DNA from: Ciceribacter sp. L1K22
GTDB taxonomy: Bacteria > Pseudomonadota > Alphaproteobacteria > Rhizobiales > Rhizobiaceae
Length of the DNA: 64,000 bases
Assembly (NCBI RefSeq): GCF_017599385.1
Contig: NZ_JAGFPK010000001.1
Location: 1,242,177 to 1,306,176 of the forward strand
Direction: 5' to 3'
Below, piece by piece: positions 34,230-44,485 of the stretch. A model generated the notes under the pieces. The model ran no database searches, was not told where the DNA came from, and saw nothing but the letters and a program-made list of their open reading frames with translations. Made by a program: the position numbers and the translations under genes. The stretch's first letter is position 1, and each line of letters starts with the position of its first letter.

Positions 34230-34654
34230 CTCTGCGTCGCTGCCAGATGCCTTGCCGCTTCCTCGCGGATGCGCTGGACCATGGAGCGCAGGCCGTTGGC
34301 GCGCTGGGCGGAGAGATGCTCGATCAGGCCAAGCGTGGCAAAGAGCTCGAGCGCGTCGAGCTTGACAATCTCGGAGGCATGGCGGCCGGAATAGGCGGCA
34401 AGCACGATCGCAACCAGCCCGCGCACGATATGCGCGTCGGAATCGCCTTCATAGGTGATGATGGGGTCGGCGCCGTCCCCGGCATGCGGTACGAGCCACA
34501 CTTGGCTGGCGCAGCCGCGAACCTTGCTCTCGGCCGTACGCTTTTCCTCCGGCAGGTCCGGCAGCGCCTTGCCGAGCTCGATCACATAGCGGTAGCGGTC
34601 TTCCCAGTCATCGAGGAAGGCGAAGTCTTCTTTGATCTCTTCGAGCGTTGCCAT
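34226..34654 (-). CDS. sufE: SufE family Fe-S assembly protein
   Basis: Sulfur acceptor of 142 residues that takes persulfide from SufS and enhances Fe-S cluster assembly. The active cysteine is Cys48 in VRGCASQVW, and the surrounding motif DWEDRYRYVIELGKALPDLPEEKRTAESKV is canonical. It lies away from other suf genes, as in many rhizobia. Confidence 0.95.
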   Translation of the reverse strand: MATLEEIKEDFAFLDDWEDRYRYVIELGKALPDLPEEKRTAESKVRGCASQVWLVPHAGDGADPIITYEGDSDAHIVRGLVAIVLAAYSGRHASEIVKLDALELFATLGLIEHLSAQRANGLRSMVQRIREEAARHLAATQS

Positions 34655-34727
34655 GGGTCCGGTCCGCGATATCGCTTAAGTCCTCCGCGATATAGGCCAT
34701 GCGCTCTGCCAAGAGAACCGCCCACAC

Positions 34728-34762
34728 AAAAAAAGACCGCGAGGAACCGAAGTTCCTCGCGG
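34728..34762 (-). terminator. Strong intrinsic terminator with UUCG loop
   Basis: On the minus strand a perfect 11-bp stem (CCGCGAGGAAC, loop TTCG, GTTCCTCGCGG) is followed by a run of T (TCTTTTTTT). It terminates the DUF5330 transcript or the candidate small RNA. Confidence 0.92.
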
Positions 34763-34866
34763 GCCAGCAAAGAGCTGAAGCAACATGCGGGACAGGCACG
34801 ACAGGCTCCGGGCGGGTCCGCGAGCGGACCACCGGGGCATGTTTGGGAGGAGGGGCGGTCTCGCCC
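34728..34866 (-). ncRNA. Candidate small RNA with anti-Shine-Dalgarno motif
   Basis: Between the DUF5330 stop and the strong terminator, the minus strand has a hairpin GGGCG-AGAC-CGCCC (34853-34866) followed at once by unpaired CTCCTCCC (within 34845-34855), then a perfect hairpin GGTCCG-CTCG-CGGACC (34815-34830) and the terminator. This layout of accessible C/U-rich anti-Shine-Dalgarno loops plus intrinsic terminator resembles trans-acting rhizobial and Rhodobacter sRNAs. It may be an independent RNA or released from the 3' UTR. Its 5' end is not known. Confidence 0.5.
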
Positions 34867-34902
34867 TTCCGAATTTCGGACTATTCGAGTGCGGTTCCCG
34901 GC

Positions 34903-35301
34903 TTAAGGGGCCGCAGGCTTGGCGCGCGGCAGCGGCACGCCGGGGGACTGTGTTGCGACCGTCCCCGTGACGATCGCCTCTTCAGGCGTCGCTGCCTTGA
35001 TGGCTGCGGCCGGCTGGCCTTCGTCGGCAAGCTGTTTGTCAAGCAGTTCGAAGGCAACGAGCGCGCCTTCGCGGGCCCGGTGTCCGAGAGCGGTCAGCGT
35101 TTCCGCGCCCTTCTCGCATACCTCGGGTTTTTCCAGGCAGATCTTGCTGAGATACTGGTAGGCCTCGCTGGCCGCGGCCACCGCGTCGGTCATCTCGAAG
35201 CGTGACCCGGTTGCTTCCTCGGTCGCCTCGCGTCCGCTGAAGAACGACAATGCCACCAGCATCATCGTGAACCAGAACGTTCCCTTGATCAGAAACCACA
35301 T
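34903..35301 (-). CDS. DUF5330 domain-containing protein
   Basis: Protein of 132 residues with one N-terminal membrane helix (MWFLIKGTFWFTMMLVALSFF) and a short periplasmic or cytosolic helical domain holding two cysteines (SKICLEKPEVCEKG) that could pair. The rest is Pro/Ala-rich. This fits DUF5330, known mainly from rhizobia. Upstream codons in frame are inside the long intergenic region and are not supported. A 3' region with a candidate RNA follows. Confidence 0.82.
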   Translation of the reverse strand: MWFLIKGTFWFTMMLVALSFFSGREATEEATGSRFEMTDAVAAASEAYQYLSKICLEKPEVCEKGAETLTALGHRAREGALVAFELLDKQLADEGQPAAAIKAATPEEAIVTGTVATQSPGVPLPRAKPAAP

Positions 35302-35702
35302 TGTCTTGACCCTGTCCCATTTCGACCGGTTTGCCCGGTTCTCGTCCGGTTTCTTCCGGCGTCGTGGCTGCACCCTAGCGGCCGTCCGCAAAAATCGCTT
35401 TGCCAAAAACGTTCGGGTTTTCGGAAAGTTTGCATAAAATTCGAGTGATTTGCCGATCCCGGCCCGTTTCGCGACAATTCGAACGATCACCGTTAAGCAT
35501 GTTTGCGGCGTCAATGCGTCCGCGCAAGGGATGACGGCCGGCTCGTCCCCGGGAAAGGTTAACATGGACCCGCAAAACCCGATTACCCCCCATTAACCAC
35601 GATCCGCAAAGCCCTCCCAACCTGTGCCGAAATGGCCCTTTTCAGCTGTGGGAAAGGGGAACATCGGGGTCGACTTTATCTTTTGGTTAAGCGGCCAAGC
35701 CT
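35302..35702. promoter_or_regulatory. 401-bp divergent promoter region
   Basis: No gene is supported here. The region separates the DUF5330 gene and the histidine kinase gene. It holds several GGTTAA or TTAACC motifs (35556-35561, 35593-35598, 35686-35691), which resemble CtrA half-sites (TTAACC). The spacing of a full TTAA-N7-TTAA box was not found, so control by CtrA is only a possibility. Confidence 0.35.
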
Positions 35703-37287
<1,585 letters not shown>

Positions 37288-37313
<26 letters not shown>

Positions 37314-38205
37314 CCGGAAACCGACGCCGCTGGTGCTGCGCTGGTTGATGGCCGGCACCGCCGCGATCAACCGCCAGGTCGCACGCCATCCGGCTGCTGT
37401 CGGCGGCGCAGTGTGTTTCTTCGTGGTCTTCGGCTTTGTCGCGGCCAATGCGCTCTGGTACCAGCCGGGTCGCCATCCCTCGCCGGTGTTGCGTACGCGT
37501 GACGCCGAGGATTTCACGGCCTTCGCTGGCCTTCGGCGCAACCTGATGACGGAACGCGACCCGGCCGAGGTCACGACGTTCCGTATCGAACGCGAGTCGG
37601 AGAACCGTCCGGGTCAGAGCGAGGTGACCGATGCGCCGGTATCGTCCGAAACCGGACAGGTCTCGCTGACGAAGTCTGTGCAGGAGGAACTGATCAGGCT
37701 CGGCCTGCTGGCCGGCACCGCCGATGGCGTCGCCGGGCCGGTGACAGCCGCCGCGATATCCGCCTTCGAGGCGTCGGTCGGCATGTCCGTGACCGGGCAG
37801 GCGACACCCGAGCTGCTGGCTGCTCTCAAGGTGGATCGCAACGCCACCGCCGCGGTCCCGAAGCAGCGTCCCGCCGGGGATGACCTGACGCCCGGCGTCG
37901 CCGTCGATCCCGTCGCGGCAGCCATTCTGTCCGCTGAAAAGACAGTGGTCACCCAGCCCGCCAAAAAGCCGGCCGCCACCCCTGTCTCGCTCCCGGCCGG
38001 CGAGACGATGGCCGCGAGCAATATGGTGATGCAGATCCAGCGTGGTCTGTCCAACATCGCCTATGCCGAGATCACCGTCGATGGTGTCGCCGGCGAACAG
38101 ACCAAGGCCGCCATCCGCCACTTCGAGCGGCACTACCGCCTGCCGGAAACCGGTGAGCCGAACGAGCGCGTGCTCGCCAAGCTGAAATCCATCGGCGCCC
38201 TCTGA
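37288..38205 (+). CDS. Peptidoglycan-binding domain protein
   Basis: Protein of 305 residues with one N-terminal membrane helix (about 35-55, GGAVCFFVVFGFVAANALWY). Two PG_binding_1 domains follow: SVQEELIRLGLLAGTADGVAGPVTAAAISAFEASVGM (near 132-168) and the C-terminal IQRGLSNIAYAEITVDGVAGEQTKAAIRHFERHYRLP. A long linker between them is Ala/Pro-rich. It overlaps the histidine kinase gene, so the kinase and this cell-wall-binding protein are probably co-expressed. Confidence 0.9.
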
Positions 38206-38312
38206 CCGAATCGTTTGGCAGGGTTAAAAGGCAGTAAACTTACTTATTAGAACGTTTGCAAATCCTTAACTTCAACCGCAGATATTTGCGGGATAGCGGA
38301 GGATTTTTATTC

Positions 38313-39782
38313 ATGAATATTGCGAACAACGCCGTCGAGCCCGAGTGGGAGCGGGACCCGGAACAGGACGATGAGAGGGTTGCCAAGCCGGAGATCAGCG
38401 CCGAAGCCCTGCGCGAGATCATCGGTGAAATGGCCCGTGATGCCTCCTCCCTGGGCGTCGATCTGGTGGATATCGCTGGCGCCATCCAGGACATGGCCGC
38501 GATGTCGAAGCGCCATGCGCAGACCTTCGAAAACGTTACCCGCAACGCCCTGTCGATCGCCGAAACCAACAAGTCGGTGGCGACCGCATTGCGCGCGACC
38601 GACGAGACGGCCTCCAATGCCCGAGAGATGCTGAAGCAGTCGTCCGAGCGTCTCGCCGGCGCCGTGCGCGAGATCGACCACATGGTCGAGGCTTCCGCCG
38701 AGATCACCACCGAAATCGGCTCGTTCGACAATTCGCTCGCCAATGTGGACAAGGTTGCCGAGGAGATCGGCACGATTGCCCGCCAGACCAACCTGCTCGC
38801 GCTCAACGCCGCGATCGAGGCGGCCCGCGCCGGCGAGGCCGGCAAGGGTTTCGCTGTCGTTGCCGCCGAAATCCGCGCACTCGCCCTGCAGACCTCGCAG
38901 GCCACCGGCTCCATCCAGCAGATCCTGACCGAAATCCGCAGCAAGATCACCAGACTGTCCGAAGCCGGGCAGGGGGCGAGCACCAGCGCCATCGGCGTCA
39001 AGGATACCTCCCAGGCGATGAACCAGTCCTTCAGCGCCATGGAGGAGGTGATCACCCGCATTCTCGACGGCTCGTCCGTGATGGCCAATACCACCGAGAC
39101 GGTCAACCGCCAGTGTTCGGAGTTCGTCGGCGTGCTGAGCGAGATGGCTTCGGACGTAGTCAACTCCGACAAGGCGCTGCAGCAGGCCGCCGGCCGTGTC
39201 GAGAAGGTCGTCGGCCTTTCCGAAACGCTGATCCAGCTGACCGCCAGCGCAGGGATCGAGACCGAGGACAGCCGCTGGATCGAGCTTGCGCAGTCGACCG
39301 CCGCGCGCATCTCAAGCGCCTTCGAGCAGTCGCTCGCCTCCGGGCAGACCTCGATGGCTGCGCTCTTCGACCGCAACTATCGCCCGATCGCCGGCACCGA
39401 TCCGGTGCAGATGATGACCGGCTTTACCGAACTCACCGACCGGCTGTTCCCGCCGATCCTCGAACCGATCCTCGACATCAGCGACCGCATCGGCTTCTGC
39501 GCCGCCGTCGATGAAAACGGCTACCTGCCGACCCACAACAGGAAATTCTCCGCCCCGCAGCGCCCGAATGACCCGGTGTGGAATACGGCCAACTGCCGCA
39601 ACCGCCGTATCTTCAACGACCGCGTCGGCCTTTCCGCCGGCCGCTCGAAGGCGCCGTTCCTCGTTCAGACCTACCGCCGCGACATGGGCGGCGGCAATTT
39701 CGTCGTGATGAAGGACATCTCCGCCCCCATCTTCGCCGGCGGCCGCCACTGGGGCGGCCTGAGGCTGGCGGTGAAGGTGTAA
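38313..39782 (+). CDS. Soluble methyl-accepting chemotaxis-type receptor
   Basis: Receptor of 489 residues without any membrane helix or signal peptide, thus cytoplasmic. The signalling hairpin tip is [42 protein letters not shown], central to MCPs. The sensory part is at the C-terminus: [42 protein letters not shown] and [21 protein letters not shown], a PAS-like domain typical of alphaproteobacterial cytoplasmic receptors. GGAGGA precedes the ATG at 38313. No chemotaxis genes are nearby. Confidence 0.92.
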   Translation: MNIANNAVEPEWERDPEQDDERVAKPEISAEALREIIGEMARDASSLGVDLVDIAGAIQDMAAMSKRHAQTFENVTRNALSIAETNKSVATALRATDETASNAREMLKQSSERLAGAVREIDHMVEASAEITTEIGSFDNSLANVDKVAEEIGTIARQTNLLALNAAIEAARAGEAGKGFAVVAAEIRALALQTSQATGSIQQILTEIRSKITRLSEAGQGASTSAIGVKDTSQAMNQSFSAMEEVITRILDGSSVMANTTETVNRQCSEFVGVLSEMASDVVNSDKALQQAAGRVEKVVGLSETLIQLTASAGIETEDSRWIELAQSTAARISSAFEQSLASGQTSMAALFDRNYRPIAGTDPVQMMTGFTELTDRLFPPILEPILDISDRIGFCAAVDENGYLPTHNRKFSAPQRPNDPVWNTANCRNRRIFNDRVGLSAGRSKAPFLVQTYRRDMGGGNFVVMKDISAPIFAGGRHWGGLRLAVKV

Positions 39783-39785
39783 CGG

Positions 39786-40073
39786 TCAGTCGTCGCAGAA
39801 CGGGCCGCGGCAGACCTTGCGGCTGACGATCTTCAGGCTGCGGTCGGGTTCGATGACATAAACCTCGTCGACCCGCTGGCCAAGCTCGTTGCGGAACGTA
39901 TGGCGCACGATGCTGCCGACCGGTGAGCGGGTCAGCTTGGTGCGCGGCTGGCCGCCATAGGTGATGCTGCCCGGGATCGGCTCCAGTCCGGCTCGTGTAT
40001 CCATTTGCCCGGACGCTACCGTGCATCCGGAGAGGACTAGGGCGAGGGCGGCAATCGCGATGGCGGTCTTCAT
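39786..40073 (-). CDS. Small lipoprotein
   Basis: Protein of 95 residues with a signal sequence MKTAIAIAALALVLSGC and lipobox LSGC (Cys17). The mature part is short: a SITYGGQPRTKLTRSPVGSIVRHTFRNELGQRVDEVYVIEPDRSL core and a final pair of cysteines (KVCRGPFCDD). The function is unknown. It ends 3 bp before the end of the receptor gene. Confidence 0.82.
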   Translation of the reverse strand: MKTAIAIAALALVLSGCTVASGQMDTRAGLEPIPGSITYGGQPRTKLTRSPVGSIVRHTFRNELGQRVDEVYVIEPDRSLKIVSRKVCRGPFCDD

Positions 40074-40150
40074 GAGGACGGTCCTTCCATGGGAGAGGTG
40101 CGCTTGCCGCTGTAACTTCCGCCGAACGGTGAAGTTCCGCAAGCCCGGCA

Positions 40151-40492
40151 TCAACCCGTGACCGGAAAGAGCTCGCCGAGCTCGTCGATCTCGAGCTCCA
40201 GCACCCAGAGATCGGAATCCCATTTTCGCTCGCGCTCGATCACGGCATCGACCTCCGTCGCCTCGGCATGCTTGAGACGCACCTCGAAATGCCGCCCCGC
40301 ATCCGCCTCGTCGTCCATCGCATAGGCCTGCGGCGCCGGCCCGTAAAGCGTTTCGGTCCCGTCGCGGAAGCGCTGGCGAATGAACACCGCGCCTGCCTCC
40401 GCCGCCCCCTTGCGCTCAACGGCCGCAAAGCCGCCCATCCCGAACACACGGCGGACGAGGGCGGAAACATAGATGTCGGTCTTGAGGCGCAT
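40151..40492 (-). CDS. DUF1491 family protein
   Basis: Cytoplasmic protein of 113 residues. It begins MRLKTDIYVSALVRRVFGMGGFAAVERKGAAEAGAVFIRQRF and ends ERERKWDSDLWVLELEIDELGEL, both DUF1491 features. Alphaproteobacteria commonly carry it; the function is unknown. The ATG at 40492 begins the conserved N-terminus; an extra eight codons upstream are possible. Confidence 0.88.
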   Translation of the reverse strand: MRLKTDIYVSALVRRVFGMGGFAAVERKGAAEAGAVFIRQRFRDGTETLYGPAPQAYAMDDEADAGRHFEVRLKHAEATEVDAVIERERKWDSDLWVLELEIDELGELFPVTG

Positions 40493-40575
40493 GAAGATTA
40501 TCCAGTTCGACAACAATGATGAATACGCCGGGCAACCTGTATTGACAACGTCTACACAGATGCCATCTTACGCCC

Positions 40576-40926
40576 ATGAGCAAGAAGCACGGTTCCCTCG
40601 CGGAGAAAAGCGAAACGCCAGGCCCAAAGGGCGCAAGAGTACGTGTCGCGAAGGTCGACGGGGACCAGCGTAGCAGCATCAACCTGCGCATCGAGGGGCG
40701 GACACGCGAGTTGATCGACGCCGCTGCCAGCGCTCTCGGCAAGACTCGAACCGAATTCATGGTCGAGACGGCACGAAAGGCCGCCATAGATGTGCTGCTC
40801 GACGAGCGACTTTTTGCGCTGGATGACACTCGCTATGACGAATTCGTGTCCATGCTGGATTCGCCATCCGAGCCGGCTCCGAGGCTTGACGCACTGGTCC
40901 GGCGTACGCCCGCATGGAAGAGCTAG
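40576..40926 (+). CDS. DUF1778 antitoxin (TacA-like)
   Basis: Ribbon-helix-helix protein of 116 residues. SSINLRIEGRTRELIDAAASALGKTRTEFMVETARKAAIDVL is the DNA-binding ribbon and helices. The C-terminal FALDDTRYDEFVSMLDSPSEPAPRLDALVRRTPAW binds and neutralises GNAT toxins. The first 28 residues are an unusual basic extension. A TTGACA motif at 40542-40547 suggests a promoter. The gene overlaps its toxin by 13 bp. Confidence 0.93.
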   Translation: MSKKHGSLAEKSETPGPKGARVRVAKVDGDQRSSINLRIEGRTRELIDAAASALGKTRTEFMVETARKAAIDVLLDERLFALDDTRYDEFVSMLDSPSEPAPRLDALVRRTPAWKS

Positions 40927-41435
40927 ACGCAAGCGGAAATACGCCGATCTCCGCCCCTGAGCCGCTCGGCTCGGCCCATGATGTTGCCGCCTTTGACTGC
41001 GGCGAAAACATTCTCAACGATTGGCTGAAACACCGTGCCACCCGCAATGAGGGGCGATTTTCTCGCACCTATGTCGTTGCTGCTGCCGGTAGGGTTGTCG
41101 GCTACTATTGCATTTCGAGCGGAGCCGTCGAGCGCGCGGCGGTGCCAGGTAATATTCGCCGCAACGCGCCCGACGTCATTCCCGTCGCGGTGCTGGGGCG
41201 GCTCGCTGTCGACCGGCAATTCGCCGGCAAGGGACTCGGTGCTGACCTCCTCGCCGATGCACTCAAGCGCATCGCCGCGGCCGCCGACGCGATAGGGATG
41301 GCGGCTGTTCTCGTGCATGCAAAGGACGATCGCGCCAAAGCGTTTTATCGCGCCTGTGCCGAGTTCAGCGAGTTTCCCGCAGATAGCCGGACGCTCTTCC
41401 TGGCCATCGATACGGTCAGGAAAGCGCTCGCTTGA
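40914..41435 (+). CDS. GNAT toxin (TacT-like)
   Basis: Acetyltransferase of 173 residues. The loop VDRQFAGKGLGADLLADALKRI binds acetyl-CoA, and AKAFYRACAEFSEFP holds the tyrosine expected at the active site. With the DUF1778 antitoxin it forms a type II toxin-antitoxin pair; TacT-type toxins acetylate the amino group of aminoacyl-tRNA and stop translation. Overlap with the antitoxin gene ensures antitoxin is made first. Confidence 0.92.
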   Translation: MEELDASGNTPISAPEPLGSAHDVAAFDCGENILNDWLKHRATRNEGRFSRTYVVAAAGRVVGYYCISSGAVERAAVPGNIRRNAPDVIPVAVLGRLAVDRQFAGKGLGADLLADALKRIAAAADAIGMAAVLVHAKDDRAKAFYRACAEFSEFPADSRTLFLAIDTVRKALA

Positions 41436-41533
41436 TCCACGGGCCTGCATTGGTCCACGGAAATCGACCGTCATTGGACGTATCCCCGATCCAATTCCCG
41501 CTCTATTCTCCTGAGACATCCTGGAGACCGCCA

Positions 41534-42160
41534 ATGTATACCCCGCCCGCCTTCCGCGAGGACGACCGTCCGACGCTCCTTGCCATGATCCGCGAAAGTC
41601 GTCTCGCGACCTTCGTCACCGCCACCCCCGGCGGGCCGATGGCGACGCCATTGCCGCTCTTCCTCGACGAAACCGAGGGGGAACACGGCACCCTCTACGG
41701 CCATCTCGCCCGCGCCAATCCGCAATGGCAGGCGGAGGTGATCGGGCAGGGGCTCGCGATCTTTTCCGGCCCCGACGCCTATCTCACGCCCTCCTGGTAT
41801 GCGGCGAAAGCCGAGCACGGCAAGGTCGTTCCGACCTGGAACTACACGACGGTACAAGCTTCCGGCCCCGTCGAGTTCTTCGAGCATGCCGACCGGCTGC
41901 ACGACGTCGTCACCCGTCTGACCGACCGGCACGAAGCCGGTCGCCCAGCGCCATGGAGCGTCTCCGACGCCCCCGAACCCTTCATCGCCGCCCAGCTGCG
42001 CGGCATCGTCGGCCTGCGCATGCCGATCACGCGCCTCGAAGGCAAGCGCAAGCTCAGCCAGAACCGCAGCGCCGCCGACCGCGCCGGCGTGGCGGATGGT
42101 CTGGCCGAAAGCGAGCGACTGCAGGAACGGGTGATGGCCGCAATGATCCCTCGGGGGTGA
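41534..42160 (+). CDS. FMN-binding PaiB family regulator
   Basis: Protein of 208 residues in the PaiB/FMN-binding negative regulator family. It starts MYTPPAFREDDRPTLLAMIRESRLATFVTATPGGPMATPLPLFLD. HLARANPQWQ, PDAYLTPSWYAAKAEHGKVVPTWNYTTVQASG and EGKRKLSQNRSAADRAGVADGL are family motifs. GGAG precedes the ATG. PaiB in Bacillus represses protease and sporulation genes; roles elsewhere are not known. Confidence 0.93.
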   Translation: MYTPPAFREDDRPTLLAMIRESRLATFVTATPGGPMATPLPLFLDETEGEHGTLYGHLARANPQWQAEVIGQGLAIFSGPDAYLTPSWYAAKAEHGKVVPTWNYTTVQASGPVEFFEHADRLHDVVTRLTDRHEAGRPAPWSVSDAPEPFIAAQLRGIVGLRMPITRLEGKRKLSQNRSAADRAGVADGLAESERLQERVMAAMIPRG

Positions 42161-42200
42161 GCGCAAGCGCGCTGCTGCGAGGATTGCTCCCCGAGCTGAT

Positions 42201-42217
42201 ATAGGGTACACCCCTAT
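42201..42217. promoter_or_regulatory. DmeR/RcnR-type operator candidate
   Basis: ATAGGG-TACAC-CCCTAT inverted repeat ending 3 bp before the dmeR start. RcnR/DmeR regulators bind AT-flanked G/C tracts of this type before nickel and cobalt exporters. No Shine-Dalgarno sequence is seen before the start. Confidence 0.75.
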
Positions 42218-42220
42218 CCT

Positions 42221-42499
42221 ATGTCGCACCTGATCAAAAACAAGTCGAAGCTGTCTGCCCGGGTCAGCCGTCTGCAGGGCCAGATCGAGGCCGTGCAGCG
42301 GGCGCTGGATGCGGAAAAGCCGTGTGGCGATATCCTCAATCTCGTCGCCTCCATTCGCGGCGCGGTCAACGGACTGACCGCCGAACTGATCGAGGAGCAT
42401 ATCCGCGAGCATGTCTCCAATCCACAGACCGATCCCGATCCTGAACGCGCCAGGGGTGCGGAGGATCTGATCGCAGCCGTGAGGACCTATCTCAAATGA
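42221..42499 (+). CDS. dmeR: Ni/Co-responsive CsoR/RcnR family repressor
   Basis: Repressor of 92 residues in the RcnR/FrmR family. The metal ligand set His3, Cys35, His60 and His64 matches the RcnR fingerprint for nickel and cobalt. It is all helical (RVSRLQGQIEAVQRALDAEKPCGDILNLVASIRGAVNGL). The start abuts the operator candidate and no ribosome site is visible, so a leaderless or weak start is possible. It overlaps dmeF by 4 bp. The name follows the dmeRF operon of Rhizobium leguminosarum. Confidence 0.93.
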   Translation: MSHLIKNKSKLSARVSRLQGQIEAVQRALDAEKPCGDILNLVASIRGAVNGLTAELIEEHIREHVSNPQTDPDPERARGAEDLIAAVRTYLK

Positions 42500-43461
42500 C
42501 CGAAGCGTCACCCCGTCACGCATCTCCGCATGATCATGTATTCCTCGGCAAGGACCACGGACGCAATGAGCGTCGGACATGGTTCGTGATCGCGCTGACG
42601 GCCGTCACGATGGTCGTCGAGATCGTCGCGGGGACCGTCTTCGGCTCCATGGCGCTGGTCGCCGATGGCTGGCACATGTCCACCCACGCGGCCGCAATGC
42701 TGGTTGCGGCGCTGGCCTACATGTATGCGCGCCGAAACGCGGACAATCCGCGCTTCACCTTCGGGACCGGCAAGTTCGGCGACCTCGCGGCCTTTGCGAG
42801 CGCCATCCTGCTGGCCCTCGTCGCGGCGCTGATCGCCTGGGAAAGCCTGATGCGCTTCCGCAATCCGGTCGCGATCGATTTCAGCCAGGCGATGATCGTC
42901 GCCGTGCTCGGCCTCATCGTCAATCTCGTCAGCGCCTGGCTTCTGCATGGCGGGGCGCATCACCACGGTCACCACCACCATCATCATCATGACCACGGCG
43001 ACCATCACCACCACGATCATGGCCACCATGCGCATGCCGCCGACAACAATCTCCGGGCCGCCTACCTGCACGTGCTGGCGGACGCCCTGACCTCGGTGCT
43101 CGCCATCGTCGCTCTGGTGTTCGGCGCGCTCTATGGCTGGTCGGCTCTCGACCCGCTCATGGGCATCGTTGGCGCGGCCGTGATCCTGCGCTGGTCAGTC
43201 GGTCTGATCCGTCAGTCCGGCGCGGTTTTGCTCGATTACGTCGGCGTGGACGATGGCCTGCCTGCCGAGATCCGCGAGGCGATCGAGGGCGAGGGCGGGA
43301 CCGTGACGGATCTTCACATCTGGCGCCTCGGTCCCGGCCATCATGGCGCGATCGTTTCGATCACGTCCCAGGAGGCGCGAGACACGGATTACTATCGCCG
43401 CAAGCTGTCCCACATTCACGAAATATCGCATCTGACGATCGAGATCGATCGCGCGGCCTGA
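42496..43461 (+). CDS. dmeF: CDF family Co/Ni efflux transporter
   Basis: Inner-membrane cation diffusion facilitator of 321 residues with six helices. The DmeF-type motif DGWHMSTHAAAM lies in the second helix. A long His-rich loop (about residues 154-182, runs of His with Asp and Gly) lies between helices 4 and 5, typical of divalent metal exporters. The C-terminal cytoplasmic domain (TVTDLHIWRLGPGHHGAIVSI) also fits. It is coupled to dmeR and likely exports cobalt and nickel. Confidence 0.95.
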   Translation: MTEASPRHASPHDHVFLGKDHGRNERRTWFVIALTAVTMVVEIVAGTVFGSMALVADGWHMSTHAAAMLVAALAYMYARRNADNPRFTFGTGKFGDLAAFASAILLALVAALIAWESLMRFRNPVAIDFSQAMIVAVLGLIVNLVSAWLLHGGAHHHGHHHHHHHDHGDHHHHDHGHHAHAADNNLRAAYLHVLADALTSVLAIVALVFGALYGWSALDPLMGIVGAAVILRWSVGLIRQSGAVLLDYVGVDDGLPAEIREAIEGEGGTVTDLHIWRLGPGHHGAIVSITSQEARDTDYYRRKLSHIHEISHLTIEIDRAA

Positions 43462-43467
43462 CGTTCC

Positions 43468-44370
43468 CTACCGCCCCCGCCCGCTTTGCCGGAGCGCGTC
43501 GATGATGATGCCGAAGGCAGGCGAGACGTGGCGTCGGCTGGGATAGTAGAGGTGGTAGCCGGCAAAGGGCGGTGTCCAGTCGTCGAGCACGGATACCAGT
43601 CGTCCGGCCGCCAGATGTTCGTCCACCATGTCCTCGAACAGGAAGGCCAGCCCATGGCCCTCTAGCGCCGCCCGCAGCACGTGGCCGACATCGTTGAAGG
43701 CGAGCCGCCCGTCGACGCGGACCCGCAGTTCCTGGCCGTCCTTCTCGAATTCCCAGGCATAGAAGCCGCCATAGGTCGGCAGCCGCGTGTTGATGCAGTC
43801 GTGCTGGGTCAGGTCACGCGGCGTCTGGGGGCGCGTGCGGTCATTAAAATAGGAGGGGGCGCCGACCACCACCAGTCGCGCGTCCGGCGCGATCCGCACC
43901 GCCACCATGTCCTTGTCCATCTGTTCGCCGAACCGTACGCCGGCATCGAAGCGCTGCGCCACGATGTCGACGAGAGCGAGATCGGAGAACAGCTCGACCC
44001 GGATGTCGGGATAGGTAGCGAGAACCGGCGAAAGCTTCGGCCACAGCACGGTATCGATCGCGTGTTGCGTCGCCGTGATCCGGAAACTGCCGGCCGGCCG
44101 TTCGCGGTACTGGCCGAGCGCCTCCAGTTCCTCCTCGATGCTACCGAACGCCGGCGTCAGGGCCGCCAGCAGCCGTTCACCGGCTTCCGTCGGCGCGAGG
44201 CTCCGCGTCGTGCGGGTCAGAAGCCTGACGCCCAGCCGCTCCTCCAGCCGCCGGACGATCAGGCTGAGCGAGGATTGCGAGGTGCCGAGCCGGGCAGCGG
44301 CGCGGGTGAAGCTGCGCTCCTCGGCCACGGCCTGGAAGGCCATCAGGTCGGGCAAATCTTCCCGTTTCAT
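43468..44370 (-). CDS. LysR family transcriptional regulator
   Basis: Regulator of 300 residues with the N-terminal helix-turn-helix (DLMAFQAVAEERSFTRAAARLGTSQSSLSLIVRRLEERLGVRLL). It is similar in layout to the LysR at 9972-10862. It is divergent from the cupin gene and has an AT-rich palindrome in the gap. Its stop lies 6 bp from the dmeF stop. Confidence 0.93.
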   Translation of the reverse strand: MKREDLPDLMAFQAVAEERSFTRAAARLGTSQSSLSLIVRRLEERLGVRLLTRTTRSLAPTEAGERLLAALTPAFGSIEEELEALGQYRERPAGSFRITATQHAIDTVLWPKLSPVLATYPDIRVELFSDLALVDIVAQRFDAGVRFGEQMDKDMVAVRIAPDARLVVVGAPSYFNDRTRPQTPRDLTQHDCINTRLPTYGGFYAWEFEKDGQELRVRVDGRLAFNDVGHVLRAALEGHGLAFLFEDMVDEHLAAGRLVSVLDDWTPPFAGYHLYYPSRRHVSPAFGIIIDALRQSGRGR

Positions 44371-44383
44371 TCATTGATACCCG

Positions 44384-44406
44384 ATATAAGTGAAATCGAT
44401 TTATAT
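44384..44406. promoter_or_regulatory. LysR-type operator candidate (ATATAA-N11-TTATAT)
   Basis: Inverted repeat ATATAA-N11-TTATAT with a nested AAATCGATTT palindrome, in the 115-bp gap between the divergent LysR and cupin genes, adjacent to the LysR start. Confidence 0.65.
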
Positions 44407-44485
44407 AGTCTAATCGAAATAAACGGGTGCCGCTATAGTGCCGTTGTTCGCCGGATCTCCCGGCGCTCGCCCAAGGGAGCATCTC

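Noticed and set aside
35540..35702. Full CtrA-binding site upstream of the histidine kinase
   Set aside because: Only isolated TTAACC-like half-sites were found; the TTAA-N7-TTAA spacing is absent.
42958..43035. Repetitive CAC/CAT-rich stretch that looks like a DNA repeat
   Set aside because: It encodes the histidine-rich metal loop of DmeF; the repetition is explained by the protein.
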